A DNA stretch of 64,000 nt from Collybiopsis luxurians FD-317 M1 (Eukaryota > Basidiomycota > Agaricomycetes > Agaricales > Omphalotaceae): assembly GCA_000827265.1 (NCBI GenBank), contig KN834796.1, positions 234,268-298,267 of the forward strand, read 5' to 3'. The notes beneath the pieces are model-generated. The model did not search any database and was not told the DNA's origin. It saw only the letters and a program-made list of their open reading frames with translations. Both the position numbers and the translations under genes were made by a program. Below are positions 46,868-59,282 of the stretch, one piece after another. Position 1 is the stretch's first letter. Every line of letters begins with the position of its first letter.

Positions 46868-47806
46868 ATTTACATCTCAAGAGAGTAGTACATTATTTAT
46901 TGTGGAAGCTGCGTATCGCCAACCCGGAGCGCGGATGGCGCCCGCATCCAACCGTTGATGCCGACCAGATGCCGAGCATAGGTAGGAGATACGAGCCGTC
47001 AGTAACCCTATTTGGCATGACGCATCGTATCAATTGAGGATCATCAGCATCTGATGATATACGATATCGGACAGCAAAGAAGATCTTCTCTGCTCAACAT
47101 ATCCAAATGGAACCCAAGGCGGCCAGACAACAAAAAAGGAAACACACTTGGAAGTCTATATTTGGAAGGAAACGCGCCTTGTAATTTACATCTCAAGAGG
47201 GTTGTAAATTTTTTGCCAACCCGGAGTGCGGGTGGTGCCCACACCCAACCATTGATGCCGACCGGATGCCGAGCGTAGGAAGAAGGAGATACGAGCCGTC
47301 GGTAACCATATTTGGCATGACGCATCGTAGCAATCAAGGATCATCAGCATCTGATAATATTGGACAGCGAAGAAGATCGCTCCATATCCAAGATCTCCTC
47401 TGTCGATTCAATGTATCCAAATGGATTCCAAGGTGGCCAGACAACAAAAAAGGAAACGCGCTGGGAAGTCTATAGTTGGAAGGAAATGTGCCTTGTGATT
47501 TACATCTCAAGAGGGTAGTAAATTTTTCGCCAGCCTGGAGCGCGGATGGTGCCCACGCCCAACCATTGATGCCGACCGGATGCCGAGCGTAGGTAGAAGG
47601 AGACACGAACCATATTTGGCATGACGCATCGTAGCAATCAAGGATCATCAGCATCTGATGATATTGGACAGCGAAGATCGCTCCATATCCAAGATCTTCT
47701 CTGTCGATTCAACGTATCCAAATGGAATCCAAGGCGGCCAGACAACAAAAAAGGAAAGGCGCTGGGAGGTCCTTATTTGGAAGGGAATGCGCCTTTGAAT
47801 TAATTA
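46868..47806 (+). repeat. Three tandem copies of a 307-316 bp repeat
   Basis: Copies begin at about 46868, 47184 and 47498, each with ATTTACATCTCAAGAG. All contain GATGCCGACCxGATGCCGAGC, TTTGGCATGACGCATCGTA, GGATCATCAGCATCTGAT and GGCCAGACAACAAAAAAGG in the same order. Copies 2 and 3 are closer to each other than to copy 1. The parallel open frames in all three (starting with MPSVGRRRY- or THRSNQGSSAS-like sequences) reflect the repeat and drift out of frame. No spacer-repeat structure, so not a CRISPR array. Confidence 0.9.
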
Positions 47807-49041
47807 CATACCAATGGCCCTTGTGCATCCTTCACCAAACGCAAAAGGTGACATGCTTTGTGCTTGACTGGTACTACCAAAGGATTGTGCACAAACATTC
47901 ATTTGGTAGCACCAGTCAAATTGTGCACAATATCTGTCGCAGGGGCTCACATGAGAGAGTGTGTCAGACAAAGAAGATTGTGCAAGCTGAAGTTGTGGAA
48001 GCTGGGACGGCAGGATCGGTAGACTGGTTCCAGGGTGCAGCGGTGGGCGCTGCAGCAAATCAGGGACAGAAACAGATGGAGGAGTGTAAGCAGCCAGAGC
48101 AGTATACTGAGGATGCTGTGGAGGCCGTGCAGGCAAAGGAGGTGGTTGCGGACCAGGTGCCATATTCCCAAGTCTGCTTTCAGTCGGAAGCACATGTGAA
48201 GGCGGAGATGCAATTGTCACTAGATTCTGCTGCTGCTGAGGGATCAAAAGGAGCGGATTCATATCCACATGTTGAAGAGGTGCCTGTGCCTGTACATAGG
48301 GTTGCAATGGATTAGAGATAGAAGTGTTTATCGGCAAAGAGACTCCATGATCAAAGCTTTCAATAGAATTTGGCGTAGGAAGCAGGGGTGAATGAATACG
48401 AGGTACCCCAATTGTCCCTTGCATTGCGGCATTTGTATTTGTCCCTGATAGAGGCTGCGGAGAGCTGACAGGAAGTTCATCCGTGGACCCAGTCGAACCC
48501 GGCATGCCCATACCTACAATGCAGATTAATATCACTTAGCATTCCAAAACGTAGATACAGAAAAGTCTTATGTAAAACATATCTCACCTGCCTGGCTGGG
48601 CGGATGTGCTGCAAGTGTAACATCGGGCAAAGTTGCAGATCTGGGCTGGACAACCGTGTTCATACCTGTGGCAGCTGGAACGGAATTCGAATATCCCGCA
48701 GGTAAACCATCAGTACCTAATGTTGTGTTATTATTGCCTTGCGTTCCAGCAGGTCGATCTGACCCTATGTCAATAGTAGCCAGAGGTTTGATTGGTGATT
48801 CAGAAAATAATGAATACTCTGAGAGTACAGGTGAAATTAAATCAGCGCTGTCTGGCGCTAACGCTGCTTGAGGTGGTAAGTGAATGGCCTCCTGTTCAGC
48901 GTTCATGGAGTTCGGGGGTGGAGCAGAAGAGTTTGAGCTTCCAGACATAGATGGCCCTGCAGAGGGTAATGGTATCGAGGATGATGATGCTGACCCTGAT
49001 TCATCTACAACATGCAGCTTTTGGTCAGGCTTCAAATCCAT
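47804..49041 (-). CDS. Pro/Ser-rich hypothetical protein, 387 aa
   Basis: Two exons, 48588-49041 and 47804-48513, across a 74-base intron. The ATG at 49041 (MDLKPDQKLHVVDESGS) is internal to an open stretch, and further 5' exons up to about 49600 are possible. The protein is disordered: Ser/Pro-rich, with PPQAALAPDS, NNNTTLGTDG, a short QQQQ and PPPLPARPPQHP. It has no recognisable domain. The last 45 residues (CDRYCAQFDWCYQMNV) are read from the palindromic repeat at 47865-47929, so the original C-terminus may have been replaced by mobile-element sequence. Its position, just right of a block like the left end of the KDZ element, parallels the Q-rich gene at 22.3-24.7 kb. Confidence 0.5.
47865..47929. 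repeat. Palindrome sharing its core with the KDZ left end
   Basis: GACTGGTACTACCAAA at 47865 pairs with TTTGGTAGCACCAGTC about 36 bases on (15 of 16 positions), around ATTGTGCACAAAC; a second TTGTGCACAA follows. The core TTTGGTxGCACC / GGTGCxACCAAA is the same as in 24769-24835, which points to related element ends. Confidence 0.7.
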
Positions 49042-52000
49042 GGGCTGTGACGAGAAAGACCGGATATAAGAGCTTGAGGAGCTCGAGCTATGTCCAACAG
49101 TTTTGTTATCTGCGTAAGAGTTGCCAGAAGGATGAAAGTACGAAATCCGAGTCAGATTGACATTTGTTTAAATATAACACCTGGGAAGTTTCAGGGGATA
49201 TCTCATCTAAAGAGAACATTCAAACGAACCAGGTATCTTTTCTGTGAATCTCAAGATGAGAACTTTATAGCGATCAGCAAAACTGCAATAACTAACTGCG
49301 TGTTATAACATTCCTTCCATCCAGCAGGTAAACCTCTTCGATCTGGATTGGCTCGAGCGAAGATTTGCATACCGATGTTGAGGGAGTGGTGAGGGTGAAC
49401 GTCTGTGTGAAAAGGATGCTCAGGGTGAAAACTGTTGCAGTGTGCACATTAGACCCAAAGGCGGAATGACCTGCCAAAATTGAATGGATAGACAGATATG
49501 GATGGACAGATATGACAAGAGACAGGTCAGTGCCCATGCTAGTTTTCACGGTCATGGTCAGCAGATGGCATCTTGATGCTTCTTCTTGAGAACGACATTG
49601 AATTAACGCAGGGGCACGAACAAGCAAAGAGCAAGCGCCAGAGGGCAATTAGGCACTGAAAGGCACTGAAAAGATAGTCCGAGTAATCCGAGTCCCGACT
49701 ACCTACATAGGGACTGAAGGCTTTCCGTTTTTTTTTTTTGTAAGTCTTTGACTATCAACGGGTCATACTACCCAATATTGGCAGGTCTAACTACTGGAGT
49801 CCATCTGGATTATGAAGTTATCAGTTACTGCTTTCGAACGACTGAAGCGGACTTGCTTGCAGTCAGTGAAACGGTTGCCGATAAGTAATCCTTGTGACTC
49901 ACTTTGCCAAATACTTAACATGTACTCTATGAGTGATAAATTTACACGATGTGAAGCTCGAGAGAGGTATAGTAAGGAACTTAGTACCCAGTTGTGGGTA
50001 AGGTATCGCAGCAGCTAATAATCAAGCCTTTTCAATAGTTGTTAGCAGCATGCAGCATCGTGATGATCAAGAGAAGACCTTCATGTTAACTGGCTTATGT
50101 CGCATGTCTGATGTCCAAATTGGGGCATGGGTCACACAGCCCTAACCTATGGAAAGCCGGAAGGCCTCGCTTGTCACCGAGGTATTATCATCGTTTGATG
50201 TAATACACAACTGGTAAGGGGACCTCGGATACTCTGTGTGAATATCATTTTATTTATAATCTATTGACTCTCCTCCCACACTTCTCATATTTCCCACTAC
50301 TTCTTTCAAGGATACTTGATACAGAAGCACCGACTGTGCAATATTTGCTGGATGTGCAAACTGGTGATTCAATAGTTAAATCTGGTTCCCCACTGATTCA
50401 TCCCTTTCCAATAATTGTACTGGATTAACCTGCTGTTTAACATCTGCATTCCTATGTGGCCCCAATTTCTGTTGTCCATTCTTGTCTTGCCGGGATCTTT
50501 GTACCCAGGGAGTTAACTGTCTAGCCAACAGGTTGAACAGAATAGGTGTTGCTGATAGCATCATTTGGTTCCTTTCAATGCCTATGTACTTTGTACTTAA
50601 TACTTACCAAGCGAAGGGAGATTCAAGACAGCGTAGTGCTATGTGTGCACTGCAGTACTTACAGGGGAGGGTAGCCGCCTCACTGAAAAGAATTTCAAGC
50701 CCGATGTGTATACTGACATTTCTGAGTTTGTTTCTCCGGAAACCTTGATATTGCACTAAAAAGAGTGTGCATATTGCAACAGCTATGTACTTTGTACTTG
50801 ACACTTACCAACCTCAATGGAAGGAAGCAGTGTGTGGCTACATATGGTATACTGACATTTCCAAATCCGCTTCTCCTGAGGACTGGGTATCACACGAAAT
50901 GGAGAGGAGGTATGTATGCGCAAGCATGTATATCACAACAGCTATGTACTTCATACTTGATACTTACCAATTGTAATGGAAGGACCGGCATGGCGCTACG
51001 TGTGTCATCTGTTAGAGTACATGGGAAGGGAACTACCTAACTAAGTTGACTGTCGAGCTTGATATTTATCTGATTCTTACGTCGACATTTCCAAGTCTGC
51101 TTCACCTGTCAGCTCCTGCTAAGTAGAAAGCATAAGAGTATGATATGACTTAGGATAGATATAAATAAATGCACACTCAAGTAAGTATGTACAATGTCCA
51201 TCACTCATTGCCGCTGTCTTTATATGGCAGCGAAACTCTAGGAAATTTTATTGTACAGTTCATGTATGCGCCTTGCCGTCTTGGCACACCCTAAGTACTT
51301 ATGTATGTGCATGCGGTAGGCATTCGTTGCTTTTGAGTGGGAGAATGTCGATTAGATACTCAATGTCTCCTGTGCTGAAGATTTGATATTCAGTGGCCTC
51401 TTCAGGTGTAGATGCTGCTTGATGGTTCTGGTGATACCACTGTCTGTCAGGATCAGGGACATGGACTACAGTGGATAGAGCATTAGAAAGCTTAGGTACT
51501 AATATGTTATGGTCTGCTCCAAAACCTACAAAGTAGCTACTAACTGACTTGGACTTACTTAAAGGTTATGGAAATGACATAAACAGTGCAGAGATAGGAT
51601 TAGTATTCAATGATTGGCCAGGGAGATATTCAATAATATGAACAATGAAAAGTGCATAGATTGGTTATGCTTACTGTGTTACTGCTGGTTGAAGAATACT
51701 GTAAACAGTAGATCTAAGGTTGTCAAAATAGCTTTGAGAAAATGAGACAACAGGAAATTAAATGTAGATTCAAAGAAATAACTACAAGAAAAAATACAAG
51801 CTGGGACCTGCAGCGGCTGATATGCTAAGTATTTTAGAATGCAAATACTAGTAAGTTACTATAAGCCACAAACACTGGGTCTTGCAATTACTGACCCTTT
51901 ATATGGAGAAGTTGGGCCTTTCAAGTTACTTGGTGTTACTTCTATTCAGTCATGTATCATTGGGTCCTCTGAACTGAACTCAAAACATTCTCAATCATGC

Positions 52001-54849
52001 TCTATTTTGAGTCAAGAACTTAATATTTTTGAACTTTTAGCTCTAACTGTCATTTTTCGCAGCCAGCTGTGCCAGTAAATGAACTAAAAATGTAACCGTC
52101 ATCCAGCTTTTGCAGCACTGAACTAATAAACTGACCAGTGAACCATCATCCATTATACTGGCTGAACATCCTTTTGAAACAATACTATATCGTGTTGAAT
52201 GGAGGTTCATCAATCTAGAAATCTTAATCAAAAAAAAAAAAATACCAGAAAAATCTGAAAATTTGAGAAAAAAATGAAAAGAGATGTCAGATTTTTTGGC
52301 CAATGATGCATGACTGAACTTCCATTTGAAACAGTACAGTAGTTAGCACAACATAATCCTGGGAAGGTTAAGCATTGTTGAACCTTCATTGCCCAGAGGA
52401 CATGGTTAGGACCTGGTCGGAATGCAATATGTTTCTTGAAGTTGTTCCCCCTGTTTTGGATTTATGGATTGAAGGAAGTACTTGTATACTAACAAAACTA
52501 AATTGGTTGGTTGAAGGTGTTATTCAGCTCACAAACTGAGTAGTAAGCATGAGATTGGATATGTAAGTAAGCAACAGCTGGCAAATAGCACATTTACAAA
52601 ATACATACTGCCAATGTGATGAGGAATTTTTCATATGCATACATTGACCTAAAGAAGCCTATTTTGCTAAGTGACCCAGCCTATCAAACTTGTCTTCTAT
52701 GTGCTTTCCACTGTCCGGCACTATCATATGGCTGTTGTCTCGGCCTTGTAACATGATGCACAGTTCATTACATCACTGTGTGTAATTGTTCCCTTTATTT
52801 GTTGTTTTGCATACTTAACACTGCTGAGGAACAGGAAGCAATTGATTGATTGTGGCCATATACAACTTGAGTTTTGGTCTATGTACTGTCAATGTAGTAG
52901 AATTGATAGCAAAATGTCGGTATAGGACAACATCCCAATTATTTTGCAGCTAATTCATTCTCCTTCAAAGTCAATACTGCGTATGATTTTACCATTTACA
53001 CTTTTTCTTCTTAGAGTAGTCCAGATGCTGCAGCACGCTGGCAGCCAGAGAAGCCAAGCTCCAGAAACTGAATCCTGTGTCACCCAGAGCACTTCCATCC
53101 TGTTGATCTTTATGGACAACGAAAGCTCTTGTTGTCAACAATATTTGAAAGTGTCTTTGCTTATATAAAGATTATGATTCCTCACAGCCCAATATACAGT
53201 ATATCATTCCTTCTGTCCCCTAACCATTTTGATTGATAATGCACAAGAATGAGAAGCCGCTGTTGCAACTGCAACTGCATCTCCACCCTAACTCGACCTA
53301 TAAAATCATCTTCTCCACCTCAGCATACATGCAAAAAATTCATTGTGTCAAAGACAATCTCAAGGAAGGCCATTACTATGTCAAGCTGAATATGGGAACA
53401 CTCAAATTGTCTGTATTTGAGCAGCTCTTGTTGTTCAAGGATCTTATTGGATGGGTTGACTAATTCTGTAAACCTGTTGATATAACTGGATTACCCAAGC
53501 TCAGAGAACTGCTGAGTGGAGTGGTGCAGTTCAGGGATAATGAGTGCAGTATGTATTCCAATATAGAGAATACAGAAAACCCACTAGAAGGATCAGGTCT
53601 CAATCTCTGGGCTAAGATCTCGTTGAAGAGGTATTGGAGACACTCCGGGAGCCTATCAAGGATAAGAAGCATCTTTCTGCAGTGAATCATAGTTGCTTCA
53701 AGTCAGTCAGACAGACACGCTCAACCTGGACAATGAAAAGCAGATATAATTCTCATTAACTGAAGTATAGTAGTAATGTATATAACTTTGAAGTTGAATC
53801 AGCGTGTAAATGCATAATCCCCGTGTGCTGTGAGTGTAATGTTAAGGGGATGTCTTCACAGAATTGCTTTCAATTTTGCTACCTTGAACGAGAAGAATGA
53901 GCACAACACTCTGGCTGCAAGCAAAAGTATGACCTACCTGAGGGCCAAACCGCCATTTGAATAATCTCGGGCCAGCATCAGGAGCCGTTGTTTAGAGGAT
54001 TAGTACTCTGCCTATACCTGTCTATAATATGCATCCAATGTTGTCTGCTTAGCTTTGACCTTACACAAATGTTGAACCCCACCTCGAAATCTTACTAGTT
54101 GCTCTTTTAGAGCCAGGTTGGGATGATGGAATGATGTGCTCTTTTTTTAAAAAAACTCCATTCCTCACAGATGTTAGCCATAATAATATCTAGAAGAACA
54201 AAGCTGAGTTCATATAGCACCACCCACTTATATATCTTCTAATACATCTTAAAAGCAAAGAGAAGAAAGCTACAAGTGTTAAAGAATAAGTAAGAGTGAC
54301 ATCAGGAAAACCTCGAAATCCACATTTTGTCAAACATTGACTCATTCAGACAAAGTAGGTCAAAATAAGACTGATTTGACATTTTGAAAATGTGTGACAT
54401 CAATCCGATGACCCCCCCAAAAATTTAGACAACATTTGTCAAGATCTTACACAATTGGGCATAGTTTAGACTAGGTTTTGGCATAGGTTTTCAATTATAT
54501 GATGGCTCTCATGCATATAATACACCATATCATTGGTAAGAATGAGCTTCAATTTTTGTAGTAGCATAAAATATAGTTAATACCAGAATACAAACAGCAT
54601 CTAACAACAAACAACATCTGAAAACTACAATAACTAATCCTCTCTCTCGGTCCAAGTTGGGTAATTTTGAGTTATTTGAGTCATCTCTACAGTGTTGGTA
54701 CACCTACAACAGCAAAATTAATAGAGAAATGTATTAATCAGGAAGGACATGCAAGTTAGGCGCACATTGAATACAGTCTTTTTGCAATACAGTGATGATA
54801 GCAGGTCTCATTACGGTCCATTTGCTCGAATGGCTGTCTTATCTGTGGC
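49042..54849. other. AT-rich, gene-poor region
   Basis: No gene can be supported. It includes a triplicated segment at 50580-51120, a fragment (about 50150-50195) matching 59773-59815 (TATGGAAAGCCGGAAGGCCT), and scattered short frames such as 53233-53463 without splice context. Bases 49290-49650 hold a minus-strand frame of 118 codons that might be a leader exon of the Pro/Ser-rich gene. Confidence 0.5.
50580..51120 (+). repeat. Three degenerate tandem units of about 165-185 bp
   Basis: Units start with GCTATGTACTT(T/C)(G/A)TACTT near 50579, 50781 and 50939, continue with (T/A)CTTACCAA and a GGAAGGxxxG segment, and have ACATTTC(C/T)(A/G)A(G/A)T(C/T)(C/T)GxTTC later. Divergence is high; the array is old. 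Confidence 0.6.
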
Positions 54850-55203
54850 CTAAATACCGGCATTAGAGCGGAACAATAAAGAGGTGAGGAACATGCACCA
54901 TCGTTGAGGAAATATCTCTGGTGTCAGTAAGGTTTGTTTGCTCAAATGGTCGTCCTATTTGTATACTGATATCAGAGCAAATCAATAAAGAGCTCAGGAA
55001 CATGTACCGTTGTGGCAGAAATTTGTCTGCCGGTTGTCGGCCGCTGGGACTTCACCGTCAAGCAATGGTGGTAACTTCTGAGCTACCTCTTTGAGTTTAC
55101 CCCACATGTTACCGTGAGCTACAATAAACAGTGAGAAAGAATAACAAGGAAGGTAATAAGCATGCACATTGTCAGTCAAATGCCTCAATATTGAGTATCC
55201 CAT
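54850..55203 (-). pseudogene. Unknown gene fragment with duplicated exon-intron unit
   Basis: From 55203 the minus strand reads MGYSILRHLTDN, a GTGCAT...TGTAG intron, then an exon with HGNMWGKLKEVAQKLPPLLD and DNRQTNFCHN, a GTACATG intron and an exon starting RPFEQTNLTDTRDIS. The next intron and exon repeat the previous pair: GTGCATGTTCCT against GTACATGTTCCT, and CCATTCGAGCAAATGGACC against CCATTTGAGCAAACAAACC. The frame stops soon after. I do not know the family. Confidence 0.4.
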
Positions 55204-56228
55204 TCTACGCAGCAGGCTATTTGAACATGCTAGAGGCTCCAGACAACAGAAAGAATAATCGGTGAGCTGTTTGCTGCTTATAGTGAAAAGAACCCAAGTA
55301 TTGAGAAGACAGTGTGTGATAGTAAGAAGGTGATAACCCTTCTCACAATTAATATGCCAGAGAGAGGCAGATTGGGTTGGTTAGGGAAGGTCGGGATGGT
55401 GAAGGAACAGAGTCAAGAAGAGTTTCTGAACAATACATGAAGGGAACAAACACAAGTCGACAATCATCACATGATCACAGAACTTGCTACAGAATGTAAC
55501 TTCTTTATGTGTTCGAAGGGAACTTTTTGAACAAGTTCACTGCTGGGCTGCTCTTGCAGCATCCTGAGTCATAGCTGAGCTCTTCCTGCAAAATTTCTTA
55601 TAGTTTTTGCTGGAATTTTTGTATTGCTAGCAGAATTAAGGACTTTGAGGCAGTGAACTCAGCATTCTTGTTTATAAGTGTTGCAATGTGTCAGATCTTA
55701 AGAATATGAGGTCATTCTTATACCACATTTTACATCATTATTGTAAGGTGTAACAAAATTGGATGGGATTTTGATTGGAAATGCTGTAATTTTACAAGTT
55801 TGACCAACTTTGTGGGATAGTATTCACTTTAGGTTTTTCCTGATGGATCACACAGATCAAGAAGGATAAAGGTGCCACTGCTACATTTAGATATCTAGTC
55901 CTTATATACAAGTCCTGAGTATATGTGTAATATTTACAAAAAGGCAAGTAGTTAACTGGTATAATGTGAGTGGCTGTTAAATAAGCAAGTGGGAACATAA
56001 GTAGATACTGTGAGAAAAGATGATTTGGAGGTTGTCTGTGAACATTATGGTACCAAGATAGAACAGTGTGAGATGACAACAGAACAGAAATATAAGTATA
56101 GTACAATTACAAGAAAGTGTTCCATAGATAGATATATCCAATCATGTCTTGTGAATACCTAATCATAAATCCAACAACAAGTGGACTAGGTTCCTATATC
56201 AAAATTTTTAGGAAAGCCTCATAATTTT
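55204..56228. other. AT-rich spacer downstream of the NB-ARC gene
   Basis: I see no coding or repeat structure that can be supported. It presumably includes the 3' UTR of the minus-strand NB-ARC/TPR gene near 56100-56228. Confidence 0.5.
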
Positions 56229-59200
56229 TCACCGAGCTTGCAATCTTGCCTTTTCTATTTCCAGCTGCTCGGCACCTTCCAACTTACCAAGTTCTCTATA
56301 AATAGCAGCAAGTTGGGTCATAGATCCCAAGGTTAAGGGGTGATTGCTCCCCAGTAATTGCTGGCGCAAGGGAAGGACTTCTTCTGCCAGGGTTTCAGCT
56401 TTATCGAACTTCCTGAGTGCAGAACATATATGAGCAAGATCGGCCATGAAAAACAATGTATGAGGATGGTTATCTCCCAGCACTTTCTTGCACAAAGAAA
56501 CAGTCTCATGCTGAAGTTGTTCAGCAGCATCAAACTTCTTCAATGCACGATAGGTGACTGCAAGATTGCCCATGGCAAGCAATGTACTACTGTGGTGGTC
56601 TCCCATCACTTCCTTGTTCAAAGAAAGCACCTCAACCTCAAGCTGTTCTGCAGCAGTAAACTTCCCCATTAAACAACATGTGTTTGCAAGACAAGCCATA
56701 GCTCCCAATGTATCAGGATGCTTCTCCCCAAGCACCTGTTTGCGCAAAGAGAGCACATCCTTCTGAAGCTGTTCAGCAATGTCAAACTTTCGAAGTGTTA
56801 AGTAAGAGCTTGCAAGATTGCCCATGCTGACTAATGTATCAGGGTGCATGTCTCCCGGCACTTTCTTAGACAACAAAAGCACATGTTTATTAAGCTGTTC
56901 AGCAGCATTGAACTTCCCAAGTTGATAATATGTCCTTCCAAGATCAGTCATGGAGACCAATGTATTTGGGTGATTGTCTCCAAGATTCTTCTTATGCCAA
57001 AGAAGGACCTCCTTCTGAAGCTGTTCAGCAGCACCAAGCTTCCCACGCTGAAAATATATCTTTGCAAGATATCCCAAGGAGGCCCATGTATGAGGGTGTT
57101 TGTCCCCAAGCACTTTCTTGGTCAAGGTAAGCACCTCATTCTGAAGCTGTTCAGCAGCATCCAACTTTCCAAGTACATAGTATGTGTTTGCAAGACTGCT
57201 CATGGAGAGTAATGTATCAGGATGGTTGTCCCCAAGCACTTTTTTACGTATAGGAAGTGCCTCCTCCTTAAGCTGTGCTGCAGCATTAAGTTTCCCAAGT
57301 TCATGATATAATTGTGCAAGCTCTTCTGTAGAGTGCAATGTTTGAGGATGGTTGTCCCCTAGCATTTTCCTGTTCCAAGAGAGCACCTCCTCCTGAAGCG
57401 GTTCAGCAGCATGTAACTTTCCAAGTGCCTGATATGTTGCTGCAAGATAGCCCATGGTGAGCCATGTGTTAGGATGGTTATCCCCAAGCACTTCCTTTTG
57501 TAAAGGAAGCACCTCCTCCTGTAGCTGTTTGGCAGCATTGTACTTCCCAACTACAAAATATGTATGTGCAAGATTCGCCATAGACAACAATGTATAAGGG
57601 TGGCTATCCCCATTTTCCTTCTTTCTGAATGAGAGGATGGCTTCTTCTATTTTCTCAGCTTTCATCCAAAAGCCATTGTTCTTAAAAACTTTTGCAAAGC
57701 GCTGTTGCATCTCAGCACTTGGTAAAGTTTCCAACAAATCCTCAAATTGACTGGCATGAACTAACAGCTCTTTCCGGGACCGAAATTCCCTATCTGTATC
57801 TCCCATTGGAATTGATCGTGCTAAAAGCAACATTGCTGCTTGTCTTATATCTTGATTCTCAATAGTCTCTTTAATGCATGCTTGTATTACTGGGTGGAAT
57901 ATAATCAAGCCTTTTGACAGGTTATATGACATGAGAGACAATTGGTACATCTCTGCTATACTTGTTTCTAATGCACCCTCATCTTGAAACAAGGTCAATA
58001 TTTTGTTTACAGAATCTCCTGCAGTAGCTACCAATGGATTCAAATCCATTACACCGATATCATCTTCAGTAAATGCAGCAGGTCTGGTGAAAATTTCGAT
58101 CGGAATGGACAATGGATGTAGACAGGCACAGATTTGCATTAAACACTGACTCGAGTAACTCAGCTTATCAAAGCTGAGCTTAAAGGCACTAAAAACAGTC
58201 TTATTATAATTGTCAACTGTCTTCAATCTGTAATTGAGAATCTTAGTTTGCTGCCTATCAAGATAGGTCAAGTAATTCCCAAGTGTACAAGTAGGGGTTG
58301 TTTGAATGTATGCCCCAGCAGTTGATATTGCAACTGCATGATACCCAAGGGCATCAACAACTTTGGTAGCCAAACCCTTATTCTCCTCAGAATCTTCTTT
58401 ATGAGTATACTTTAACAGTAACTTTACAGCATCATTTTTGGTAAGATCACCAAAGTCAATATGAAGCCCCGGAGTGGCCATTTGTGCAGTGTCCTTAAGT
58501 CTGCTTGTAATAATAATATTTCCATGATTGCAGCTAGGAATGTAGTCTTTGAGATACAGCTGATCATCATCGGCATTGTCAAAAATGCAGAGCCAGTTCT
58601 CTTGATTCCTGGTTAGATATTCTTTGACATGTTTAATTTCTTCGCCAACTTCTAATGCCTTGCCAAGCATTTTAAAATCAGTAGTGAGTGTAGCATTAGA
58701 AGTGGCATCAAAAAACCAGATATGCGGAAATCTATTAGATTTCTTAGTCTTGGTAAGCTAGCCAAAATAGAATCATGTCTAACCTGGAATGATTTTCAGC
58801 AACAAATTTGAGCACAGTTTGTGTTTTCCCAGTTCCCCCTCTAGCAACAAGGGGAACTACTTTCTGTTGGAGGCCACCATTTGCGGCTACCATAGAGAAT
58901 ATACCAGATAGTCGGTCAAGGATATCTTGTCGTCCAACAAAGTATGGACTAGGAGATGGACACATCAAGACTTGTGAAGGTGGCACAAGTGTATCCTTGA
59001 GTGCATCTGGCCTTCTGTTCGCCATTAGCTTCCCTATATCATGTTTGAGGGCATCAATTTCATCTTTGTCTGTTAAATCAAGCTCATTAACTCTTTAAGC
59101 TGCCAGTTATGGAGAGTCAGATGTATCTTACTAGAATGTTGGTTCACTTGAATATGATGAACATCCCTCCCGGCAGCATAGAAAGTTGGCGATCCATTAA

Positions 59201-59282
59201 TCCTGACATTGGTCGCGCCAAATAGTATGGAAGCCTCAGTTCCCGGTGCTGTGATCACATGAGTCTGACAACAAGAATTCAT
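56229..59282 (-). CDS. STAND NTPase (NB-ARC) with eleven C-terminal TPR repeats, 979 aa
   Basis: Exons 59132-59282, 58784-59069 and 56229-58731, introns of 62 and 52 bases. The short N-terminal segment (FGATNVRINGSPTFYAAG) is of the kind that opens many agaricomycete NACHT/NB-ARC proteins. The NTPase follows: FVGRQDILDRL, P-loop ARGGTGKTQ (residues 126-134), WFFDATS, Walker B WLCIFDNADD and an IIITSR sensor, then a helical GxP-like LGYHAVAIST segment. From about residue 500 there are eleven 42-residue TPR units with the fungal LGDNHPxTL signature. Such fungal NLR-like proteins act in non-self recognition and programmed cell death; the effector domain is usually N-terminal, but none is visible here. 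An upstream exon at about 59320-59510 could add one: the CTG-GTAAAT junction near 59302 is possible. The uniform TPR units suggest recent repeat expansion. Confidence 0.92.

Noticed and set aside
46868..47806. CRISPR array
   Set aside because: Units are over 300 bp, directly adjacent and without unique spacers; the genome is eukaryotic.
56358..57212. Plus-strand proteins opposite the TPR repeats
   Set aside because: Shadows of the 126-bp TPR unit on the other strand.
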